Assembly: GCA_026419785.1 (NCBI GenBank)
Contig: JAODTK010003621.1
Span: 124,001-188,000 of the forward strand
Direction: 5' to 3'
DNA from: Sclerodactyla briareus
Lineage: Eukaryota; Echinodermata; Holothuroidea; Dendrochirotida; Sclerodactylidae
DNA length: 64,000 nt
Shown: in pieces, positions 39,101-51,100 of the stretch
Numbering within the stretch: position 1 is the stretch's first letter
Layout of the letters: every line of letters begins with the position of its first letter
Position numbers and translations under genes: made by a program
Notes under the pieces: generated by a model
Told to the model about the DNA's origin: nothing
Databases searched by the model: none
Seen by the model: the letters and a program-made list of their open reading frames with translations, nothing else

Positions 39101-42100
39101 GAGACACTGGGGGCGGGTCACCTTGTTCAATATCATTGTTGCATATTTTCTCGAATATCTCAAAGACTGATGAACTTCAAGCCAATCAGAGCTGTGAAAT
39201 GAGATGCATCAAAGAGGTATTGGCATCGCCCAAGTCGGCGAAATATGACGGTTCTGCAATGACCACATCGACTATCGGGCTCGGTCCAAAAGGGTATCAG
39301 TGGCTGGTTCAGAGGCGATTTGGAGACCATATATTGGGGGGAAGAATATGTTCCCATTTTCTTTTATACCAGTTCTCTCATGATGGAAGGTTCGTCATTC
39401 AAATACATTCGTGGAATACTATAGAGAGCAGCATTACTGTTGAGTTTAGGACATACTTTTAAAAGTAAATACCAAATGGTTAGCATAATGAAGAAAAAGA
39501 AAATGTTGAATAATGAAGAAGATCAGGTTGTACAATCACCATGATCAATGAAATTAGCTTCAACTATGACCCCAGTGCCATCCCAAATCATCTAGGCAAT
39601 AAATCACGGAACCGGCGTGTGAACCAGTCTCTTGCAACTAATACCAAATATGGAAGATATAACTGCCACAGATAGGGAAATTTTGGAGGCAGTGTGTTTG
39701 ACTTTTATCAGATGAGTGGGAGTATGCATCAGTCAGCCGGTAGAGTAATGAAGAGGGTAGCCAAAGTTCTGTCAAGACCTGTAGTTTGAGGGGGGGGGGC
39801 ATTATATGCAGTCCACGACGGTGTTACTCTGAATTTTGCGTTGTCTCATTGTGTTCGGGGTGGCATTCATTTCGGGGCTTCTGAAGGTCTATTGTAAATT
39901 TTGAAATAACATGCTTATACCAAACACAAGGGGTGGGTAGAAAAGAAAAATCATATCAAAAATCTTCAAAGCTAATGAATAATATTCTTTGGCACAGATT
40001 CCTAATAAAAAGAATTTCCCTAAGTGCATTCTGCGGTAAGTCACTTTGGTTCGTAATATGTGCATGTCAACATATAGTTCAATCCCTGTAACACGGTTAG
40101 TGTAGGGGAAATTATGGTTTTGGGGTGTTCCTTCACCGATCCTGCCGACAGAACAACTCTAGCCGTTCGCGCAATACCTCTCCAACACTTTATCAAATTG
40201 ACACAAAAACTTGTCCATCCTACTAAAATATTGGATGTGTTCTAATGGTGGCATTACTGAATGTCGCGACCCTCTATTTTGCTGGTTCACAAGAAAATAC
40301 ACAGTTAGTCAATTTACCAAAACTTGGTGGTGGTCGGGGACAGAAGTTTGTCCTGCAAAAACATGACGGTGATCAAGGTCACCAGAGCAAATCTGTTATT
40401 CTTAACATTTTTCTAACTTTGCGATGTGAACGAAAATTGGTGGATGTGGACTGTTGTTTGTTTAACAACATTGACGTCATTTCAAGAGTCACAGGATGTC
40501 GAATTTGCCTAATTCATGCAATTTTTCTAACTTTGTCGCATTCACAAAACTCGAAGATGTTGGGTACTTGAACAAAGGTAGGCATTTTTAAGCATTGGAG
40601 GTCGAATGGATGTAATTTATTGTGCTTTCTCATAAAACGAGGTCTACAAAGGTGAATGTCATGCAGGGAATATACAGTCGGCGATTTACCGCCTGCAACC
40701 TAGTCTTGTTAATTAAAAATGAAAATCAACCATTAATGTCAAACCCCTCGCGGGTAATATCTAATGATTGTATAACCCTGGTAAATCACACTTGAATCCA
40801 GTGGTATGGGTTTCTGATCATTGACAAGTCAGAAATCTATGCACAGTCATGCCGTGTTGTGTGGTGTCGTGTGTGACGCCTAGCCTTGTTACCGATAACG
40901 CGCCCCAACTGAGGGTTGATTCATTAATGTCCTGTTCTACTTGAATATAATTACCAGTAGAGTAAAACTGTAATGGTATGAGTTGTTAATCTGATGGGTT
41001 ACCTGGTGAAAAACTCTCCATTATTGTCTCCCCTACCTGGTAATTACGTTAATCACAACCTTTGAACGAAAAGCATATCCATTGATACAGCATCGATGAA
41101 GAAGTGTAAGCTCCTTGCATTCTTCCTAGCGATCACTTGGTGTCTGTGTGTCGTCGTCATGATTGTCCGTTATAGGGATATTCATTCAAGGTTGGGTTTA
41201 CATAATCTGGTTAGATTTTGAGCACAAAAGACAAAAATTAGGGTAATCAGCGTTCTTCTCGGATTTGTTAGTAAGCCAAAACCATGTGAATATCATGACA
41301 TAGGCAGTGAGTATTCGCACAACGATAGAGGGTACCATGCCATTACTCTGCAGGTGAATCAGAATTTGGAACATTCCACCTGCTTGATTACAAATGAACA
41401 AGTAAACTGGTGAACCACTAGATTTTTTTTTTTTTTCATTACTGACTGGATTCAGAATACGTAACCATGCAACATAATCCGAATCTTCTCTTCATAAAAG
41501 TCTGAAATTGAGAGTATGACATGCCTAGTTTTCTCACAGATTAACTATAACAACCCATTGACATGCTATTCTGATGAAAGCAAGTTAAACCTCGCACTAT
41601 TTAATTCATCCGGAAAGTTTAGTTTCAGCAGTGACAAGCCATGCGCAGGGACTATCTTTGAATCACACTTATCGACTGTCATTTTGTACGATTCACTAGT
41701 TGGCCCACGGTGGTTAGTGTGAGACAGTCGGAAATTGTCCCCTGGCTGACAGACACCTGGCGGATGACAGTTCCTCATGGGCTCTTGACCTTAACTTCGG
41801 CTCTCAACTTGACCTTCACTATCCAGTGGTTTCGAGTTGCCGGAGGTTTCTACATCTTTCGTTATCGGATAAAAAACTTGCTCATGAATTTACATGATAT
41901 CCTTTCGTTTGGTTTCAACCTGAAGCAATTGAAGATTGCATTGGGGAGGGCGATTCCTTCCTCTTTATCATTCCAGTATGACAGTCCTACTGATCTGAAT
42001 CAAAGGAGCAGCTGAACTGTTTGTTACAGGTAGAAAACGCCGATTCTATTCTACTTAAGGTGTTGTAGCCCCAGTGGGCGATGAAAAACCACCCTTATAT

Positions 42101-45100
42101 GTTAAGTATTTACCCAGTCTCTAGTACATAAAGTAATTCGTACATCCACTGTTGCCTATTTCAGGCTGTTATGAGAGACTAGTGTTATTTGTTTTCCAGT
42201 TTAGACCTTCCGTAAGTTGATTAAGGTATTATTGTGTAGTTATGGAAATAAAGATTTGGATATATATTTCATAATATAGTTAAATGATATGATCTTCTCT
42301 CCACAGCCGGCGTCTATTCTTTGTCATGGAGTATGTGACGGAGGTGATCTCATGTTTCAGATTCAGCGGGCTCGTAAATTCAATGGAACCCCCCGGGCAA
42401 AGTTTTATGGCCGCTAAGTAACGCTTGCATTGTGTTCCCCAACTCCATTGTGTGATCTACAGGTAAACTTATGGCACGCCCTGCGAACAAGTGTCACTGA
42501 TTGGCTGCTTTTCTTATATAGAATGGGTCATGTTTTTGTTTGGGGGGGTCAGGGATTGGGTTGGATAATAAGGAATGGGAATTGTTGTTCGAAAATGTGT
42601 ATGAAAAAAAAAATCAACACCAACTATCTCATCCAGCCAACCTCAAGAATGAGTTGCAGCTTCTACCATCAGAGAATTATGAATCGATAATTACATGAAT
42701 TAACCACAAGTTTGTTTGTGTATTTTGGCTTCACCAAAATCAAGGTTGATCGTATTATTGTGTGATGACTGGATGAAAGTGATGTGCTTTTAGTGAACTT
42801 CAGCCTACCCTTATGTTGAAGAATTCATTTCCAAATAATCCGGGAACATTTGGGGGATACCTTCCTGAGATGCTATAAATCAGTCAAGGTGGCCCACTGA
42901 ATCTGACCTCTACTGTGCTCTCCAGAACTTGCCAGTAAATATCCAGAGATTTGAGAAAGGTGATGGTGGTATTTGTTAGGGGATGAATCTTCTATCTGCC
43001 ACGTCACACCTGCCTACATCTAACTCTGACAACAACATGCCCACCTATATCAGATCACTGACAACAACATGCCATTGCCCATCTACATCGAACCACTGTT
43101 AACAACATGCCCATTTTTTCCTATATAAGATCACTGTGAACAACATGCCCACCTATATCAGATCACTGACAACAACATGCCCACCTATATCAGATCACTG
43201 ACAACAACATGCCATTGCCCATCTACATCGAACCACTGCCAACAACTGCCCACCTATATCAGATCACTGTGAACAACATGCCCACCTATATCAGATCACT
43301 GTCAACAACATGCCCATCAACATCAGACCACTGTGAACAACATGCCCACCTATATCAGATCACTGTGAACAACATGCCCACCTATGTCAGATCACTGATA
43401 ACAACATGCCCACCTATATCAGATCACTGACAACTACATGCCATTGCCCATCTACATCGGACCACTGACAACAACATGCCATTGCCCATCTACATCGGAC
43501 CACTGACAACAACATGCCATTGCCCATCTACATCGGACCACTGACAACAACATGCCCACCTATGTCAGATCACTGATAACAACATGCCCACCTATGTCAG
43601 ATCACTGTCAACAACATGCCCATCTATATCAGACCACTGTGAACAACATGCCCACCTATATCAGACCACTGTCAACAACATGCCCACCTATATCAGACCA
43701 CTGTCAACAACATGCCCACCTATATCAGACCACTGTCAACAACATGCCCACCTATATCAGATCACTGTCAACAACATGCCCACCTATATCAGATCCCTGT
43801 CAACAACATGCCCACCTAAATCACACCACTGACAACAACATGCCCACCTAGATCCCTGTCAACAACATGCCCACCTATGTCAGATCCTGTCAACAACATG
43901 CCACCTATATCAGATCACTGTCAACAACATGCCACCTATATCAGATCACTGACCACAACATTCCATTGCCCATCTACATCGAACCACTGTTAACAACATG
44001 CCCACCTATATCAGACCACTGTCAACAACATCCCACCTATATCAGATCACTGACAACAACATGCCCACCTATATCAGACCACTGATAACAACATGCCCAC
44101 CTATATCAGATCACTGACTCAACAACATGCCCACCTATGTCAGATCACTGATAACAACATGCCCACCTATGTCAGATCACTGATAACAACATGCCCACCT
44201 ATAGCATATCAAACTGTCAACAACATGCCAATCTATATCACAGAAGTGGTCTGTCCGGCTGCCTGCACCTAAGATGCCCTACCGCACTAATGACTGCTAT
44301 AATAAAATCGGTTCCATTTCATGATGAAGTTATATTCATTTTGAGTTATTGACTAAAAAAAAAGATGTTGGTTTAGTAACTTATGATTTGTAGAAAGTAT
44401 ATTTCTATGTGGGAAATAATCAGAGAGGTGTACCTTATTTTGTAAAATGATTGAGACTGTCACTGCTGCCCTCAGTAATGGCTTCCCTGATGTGACAACA
44501 CTGCGCCGGGCGATTTTACCCCCTCCGGTTACCATGTTTTCGCGCCCGCTCAACGGATTGGGCTCCCGCCGGGCGCTCGTGATATTCAGCATTAGCGCCC
44601 TCCGATTGCCTTGGCAATCCGGTATCTGTGCTGGTAACGTTATTCACGTATGTCTTACGAGAAAAACAATCAGGGAATCTTTATTGTTACTTGTTTATAC
44701 TGTACAAAACACAGCTGTGTATCACGCATGTAATTCCACTTCAAGCTCTCCTGTCTACCTCCCCTACTTGCTCTTTTGCACGATTAAAAAAATTCTTGCT
44801 GAAATCACTTTTTTTCATTGTTCAAATTGTCTTCCATTTTAGAGCTGCTTCACAAAGCAGTGGAATAATAATATACTCTGTTTGCTACAGCCGCGGACCA
44901 CATCTTACATCCCAGATGCAATTACAAGTGCCTTGCGGTCGTATCGAAACCTTTATTTCGCCGAACTGTGTCTATGGGTGTTGGTACCCCTGGAATGCAA
45001 GAAAATTTTGACCACCAACCATCTGAGCACTGGTAAATTCATCCATGTTTTGTTTAAACTAAACAATGACACCTCACGCTACACTGCCGAACATCGCTCG

Positions 45101-48100
45101 TCGATGTCGCTGAACGTTGATGTATATCTTGCAGAAAAGTTCCCATGTAGTGATCAAAATTCGTTGTTTTAGTTTGGCTCAAATTTCGGAAAATATTTAC
45201 ACCAAATGTTGATTGTAATTTGATTTGGCGCTTCCTCAGGGCTGGTGATGGGAATCCCACGCAAGCTTTTTGTTCGTCATCATTTTCTCATGTTAATGTA
45301 AAGAATTTTATTTATTTTTTATTGAATGAATACTTCGTAATAACAACCACGTAACTAACGTTGGCCAGTTGGTCCCCACCATACTTGAATCACGGGAATT
45401 ATCACCGCATCCCTTTGAAATTGGTCAACAATTATTTACCGACAACAAAGCAGAATGGTTTATTTTAGTACTAGTAAGATTTATTTTTTTATGAAAAGAC
45501 ATTTGTTAATAGGTAAATTTAAGTCTGAAACCACATGTGTGGCCGCCGAAATTGACCCTTACTACAACGACCAGTTAATGATTTTAGCATTTACCGGTAT
45601 TTGAGCCAGTAACCGTATTAGACTGTTGCATACCCCTTCGGTAACTGCGAGTACTGTACTACGGGAATACCGGTATCTCCCGCAACCCCAATCGCCCGCA
45701 AACTTCTTTTTCTCATTTCTCCCAACGGCAAATTTCAACTGTCCTAACTTTTTATAGTCAGTTAGGCTACGCTGTTTACACATTTCTTGTATCAGCAAAT
45801 TACTAATTCCGAATCAGGCAGTGCGAATCAGAGGCGAGCACGTTTGCGAATCACTATACTACCGATCCCACTAATCAGCTTCAGAGTAGTGACCTTTTTT
45901 AACAACTTACGTGCCGAAGCGGCGAGGAGAGGCCTATATGTATACTTTTGCACATCGATTCTTTCCACTTTGGTCCCGCATTTGAATTTTGTACTAGCAA
46001 GCAACACCTCGATCACTTGTGCTTAACCGTAACTTGCGATTGTTCAACCGATCTAATCGATTCACGGTGACGCGAAACGGTGTGTTTACTGTTCCCAACA
46101 ACGGGGCAGCACCAGCCACAATAGCCGGCTTGTCCTTATCCGTCATGGTAATTCACAACTCTTTTGAAACTTTTTTTAATTTTATGCTTAGAGATACTGA
46201 TACATGATACAAATATTGCAATACTGTTGTTCGACAGGTAACTTTTTCCTCTCTTGAAATATGTCAGTTTGCGCACAATGAAGTCTTGGGGGCGCTAGTT
46301 CCGGCATTCCAACTTTTTGCATTTTTTTACGGAGAGAAATTGCAAGACGGTATATTACTTGACTATTATTAGCAAAGTGCGCTAGGAGTACACGGCCCTG
46401 ATGTTACCGCACCTGTGTTTGACATTTATTTTTGGCAGAAAACAAACAACATTATTTACTTACTATCTTTTTCATCGTACGATTATTGGAATTTATTAAG
46501 CTTTGTACCTATAGCGTCACAATTTTTTGCAGAGACTAGATAATTGTTGCTAAATATTCCTTTTACTGAAAAATGTTATTAAATATAAAAGAGAAACTAT
46601 CCACGAATTGACTAAATAACAGGATAATGAAATTCAGTGAGGTTATCGCCATCACGATAAAACAAGCTCGACATTCCTTCTGAAAACAAACTGACCGCTG
46701 GCACGCCTAACCTAATGCAATAAAAAACTATCAATAAACAGTTTATACTTGCTAGTGATTGCTGGGGGGATGTGATTGATGATTACGGACCCTACGTTTC
46801 TTTACTTTGCATGATATTTGTTGTTGAGTATCAGGTCAACATTTTCAAGAGCAAATTGATGTCATGCGGGATCCCTAAAGGTCATTAGACTCCTATCCCA
46901 ACTTGCCATTCTCTCTCCACTTCATGAAGTCTTGTTGAGGTGAGTGGCCATCCCGTATCCAGCCTGCTATTTAGTTTTTCGGTAGTTGCTTTCCCGTGTT
47001 GGAAACTACTCCACGGTTCTCCTCTCCCAGAAAACCATATACCCGGGACTACCTTACTCACATTGCGCTCCTGGTCTTCGCCTGCTTAATATAAGGCTTG
47101 ACATTCACCCACAATGCTTGAAAATAACATAAAAAACAATGATAATGACATTCACACTTTTTGACAGAACATCTCAAAATTCTATTTCCTCAATAATAAC
47201 TTTCAGGAATGTCTAATCTACAGTGTTTGCCACAAAGCTTGAGGCAGTCACCCTTATTGGTGGTATCATCGGGACTAAAACAAATAGTGAAGGGAAAGGC
47301 CCTCTATTCCAAAAACAATCGAGAAAAACCTGAATCAAATCACTACCATTTATTGCAGCTCCATCAAGTACTTTAGACAGAACTTAGTAGGGATCCCGAA
47401 AAAGCCTTACAGTGGACACTGTAGTAGGGTGAAGATCTAGGTTACAAATAGCTTGGTGCTGGTAACAAATCACTTCTCAAGGAAAACCATAAAAAATGAT
47501 GAGGGATTTGGTGTATTCCACTTGAAAACTGAGGACATTTTTGCAACAGATGATGTTGATGTTTATTATTTTAATTGAGTGGATATTACCTTGTGAAATG
47601 AACAGTAGTCATAAACAGACCTCCTATTAGGCATGCTGAAGCAATTCTGGCAAGAGACTCTACTGGTTCTGGCCTTCTGCAAAAGGTGATGTATGACTGG
47701 AGACACGAAGCAGTGGGGACTGAAAGCAGTGATAATTGGAAAAAATTACTTCCTGCAACCACACGCCCCCCCCCCAAAAATTGCGGCTGGACTATAATTC
47801 TGTCAGTTGGTATATTGTGTGAGGACTTAAGCAGTTCAGAGTAGTGACTGATTAGCACTTAGTCCACCCACTAGTCAAGAAACTACCTGTACATGTCGTT
47901 TTTGCTGCATAAAGGTGGATCGTGATCTAATATAATATTATCTTGGTTCTTATATAGCACTTTTCCAGGTCGAAACTTGCTCAAAGCCACTTTACAGATA
48001 TTACCCCTGGCATTAGTTGACCGTCCCACCCGTACCATACAAGCCACTGTAAGGGGTTCCGCGTGCTTGTTCTTCTCTGGACACACCATTTCAGTACGTA

Positions 48101-51100
48101 CTTCATTGTGTCCTCCCGGGGGACTATCCCAATCTCAAGCAGCCACATACAGCGATCGATAATCTTCACAAGTCACCTCACAAGGTGCCCACTTTAACCC
48201 GTGGGTGGCGTGGGACATTTCAGGATACATGTGTCCAAACAGCCATGTGGAAAAGCCTTCCTTGAGCTTCCATGGGCTCCGGAATCGCAATCAATGGTTT
48301 CAGTCTGGAGCTCTACCGAGAGCTAATCATGCCTCTGCCGGCCAGTGCCACGTTGGCATGACATCACATAGCCTCAGTTGGACCAAGCCAGTTGGTTCTG
48401 GTCGGCCAAATGCCTAACATGATTTTAAAGCTGCCCAATGAAAAGAAAACAAGCGAGCAGATATATGGGCCCCATTTTTTTCTATCATCTTATTCTTATC
48501 TATCTATCTATCTATTATCTATCTATATAACCGATCTATCTATCTATCTATCTATCTTCTCTATCCTATCTATCTATACTATTATCTATCTATCTACCAA
48601 TCTATCCATCCATCCAGCCATCCATCCATCCATTCCATCCATCCCACACATCAATTCCAGCCATCCATCATCCATCCATCCAGAAATCCATCCATCCATC
48701 CATCCATCCAGTCTTGTAAACTTTTGCTTTTTGGGCCACAAAAATGTTTGTGCTTCGATGAATCTCAATGGTCAAATGGCATTAAAGGGGGCACAACGGC
48801 CAATAAGTGGGAAACTGCAAAAAGCACTTCTCCAAAAATTTTGTGCCACAGGCTGTGTCGGTATAATGATAATCTATCAGCCGTACCTTTGGGTGTGTTC
48901 AGGAATGTTGATCCAAGATCCCACTTGGGCCCGAAGGCCCATTTTATGAAAATTTCACACAATGCGTACTTGAAATGCATCTCCTCCACAAGCTTCGGGT
49001 TAGTTTTCTTCAAAGTTACAGGTAATGTTTCCTTTGATAGAGGGCCAATTGGGGTTGTTCAGGAATTTTGCGGCCCGGCCACAGTTTGGGCCAAACGGCC
49101 CATTATGTGAAAACTGCAAATTTGTATCTCCTACAAAAATAGTTGCACAGTGATGAGTCGGTCCTGAATGGTCTAATAGAAGTTTTTGTTACCCTTTTGG
49201 GGTGTACAGATTTCTGTTCCAAGCTCCGACTTGGGCCGGAGGCCCATTTTTATATTTCAAACATTAGTGACTGGAAATGCATTCCTTCCCAAAAGCTTCA
49301 ATTGTGTCTTCAAAGTTACCTGAAATGGTCCTTGGGTAGGTGGGCCATGGGGGTGTTCAAGGAATTGTGGGCCCAGTGCCCAGTTTGGGCCTATGGCCCT
49401 TATATGAAATACTGTTAAATCTTGTATCTCTACAAAATCTAGTTGCCACAATGCTTGATGTTCGGTCGTCCTGATGGTCTAACAGTCTTACACTTGGGGT
49501 GTTCAGGGATTGGGATGCAAGGCCTAGTGTGGGGCCCGACGGGCCAATTTGTGGAATTTCGCAAAAATGCTTCTCCTCTGCACAAGTTTTGGTGCACAGT
49601 ACTGACATTCAGTCATAATAATGATGGTCACAGTTCGTACCCTGGGGTGTTCAGGAGTTTATTGATTCAAGGTCCCACTTGAGTCCGGGGGCCCATTCTA
49701 TGAAAATTCACACAATGGTACTTGAAAAGCAGTTCCTTACACAAGTACCAATTGAGTCAGTTACAGTAAAGTTAAGTTGGTGGTCCATTGGGGTGTACGC
49801 GAACTTCTGGATGAAGGCGCAATGTGGGCTCTAGGGCCAATTGGTTAAATCATGCAAAATACTTCTAAAAATTTTGATGCAAAGTCAGGGCTGGAAGTTT
49901 GATCGAATGAGGGTATAGTAGCTGTCCTTCAGGGTTCTCAGGAATTGGACTTGAGGCCCAATTGGGCCCGAGGGCCCATCACGTGCAATCAGGCAGAATG
50001 TTTCTCCTCCTACAGTTGCTCATGCTTTATATTAATGGATGGAATAGTCATACCTATGGGGAGTATGGGCTTTGCAAGATCTTCAGTCCAAGACCAACTT
50101 GGCCCTACGGCCTATCTCTATCCAGTGTTGTCAACAATTGCCTTTGTGGCACACGAAACAGTCATTCTGTGACAGAGGTCAATCAAAACTTGGAACATGT
50201 AATTGACCATGAGACATGTTCGAATGGTGAAGGTCAGGGTCAAAAGTCCAAGGGGCAATATAGGCCATGTATAAATTCCAAATTGTATCTCTACAGCAGT
50301 AATTAGATTCCTCAAACGGTTCGTATTGTTTCCTTGGGAGGTTACTCTTTTTCAGCTTGTTGGCAGATTTTGGATTGCAACATCAGTATAGTGTCGTAAG
50401 AAGAATTAAAACAGGGGTTTTAACATCTGATGAAAAGAAGCAAAACGGTTAATTTTGATGAATGGGACCAAACTTGATACCAAACCCAACAAGGTTCAGT
50501 GAATTTTCGTGCTGAGTCATTACGGGGCGTATTAGGCCATTGTATGAAATTGCCTTTTTATCTCAATTGGGCATTCTTCGATGGATGTTGACTAAAGTGA
50601 AGATCATGTAAAAGGTTGTTACAGGTGCACGGTATAGCCATTGACTTGAACACTGCATTTTGGCATAATGATTGTGAACATTTAACACATAATTGTAACT
50701 TCGTCTTGGTTATACATTGTGCGGTTTGAGCTACAGCACCATGGGTACTCTTGTTTATATAGCAAAACCTTAAAAAAATTATAAATTTTGGTCAATGGTA
50801 CATGGCTGATCACTGACTGCTTCACGTTTCAAATCTTCATTTCCTGATGCTGGTTTAACTTAATAGTAAGAAGTGCAGTACTTTGTCGTAGGCACCACAC
50901 AAGGTCTTAGGGGCTCCTCCCACTCCAAGATAAATGAAGGAGAAGCAAGAAACTCAGAGTTCCGCCCACTCTTAGATTGAAAAGAAAAAAAAAAAAAACA
51001 GATCCCAGTAGGGATGTCTTGAAGGGTACTGCTATGCACAAAGCTGTTGTTGATTGTAAATTTCAAACTGGGACAAGACCAAAGTTCGCAATATAATGGT

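Larger units (their letters stand above)
31553..42306 (+). other. PKC intron 2 (10.8 kb)
   Basis: This intron is bounded by GTAAGT and TCTCCACAG. From 32480 it carries a composite-element copy with a CCGT microsatellite, two GT runs, and the ~590-bp-period satellite. The segment 38750-42300 looks mostly unique, contains no recognised exon, and has only short uninformative reading frames. Confidence 0.75.

Noticed and set aside
43209..44085. Several plus-strand frames of repeated [12 protein letters not shown] peptides
   Set aside because: Product of the 32-bp minisatellite, open in every plus frame.
43025..44240. Possible CRISPR array
   Set aside because: Units are contiguous 32-bp repeats without unique spacers, in eukaryotic intron DNA.
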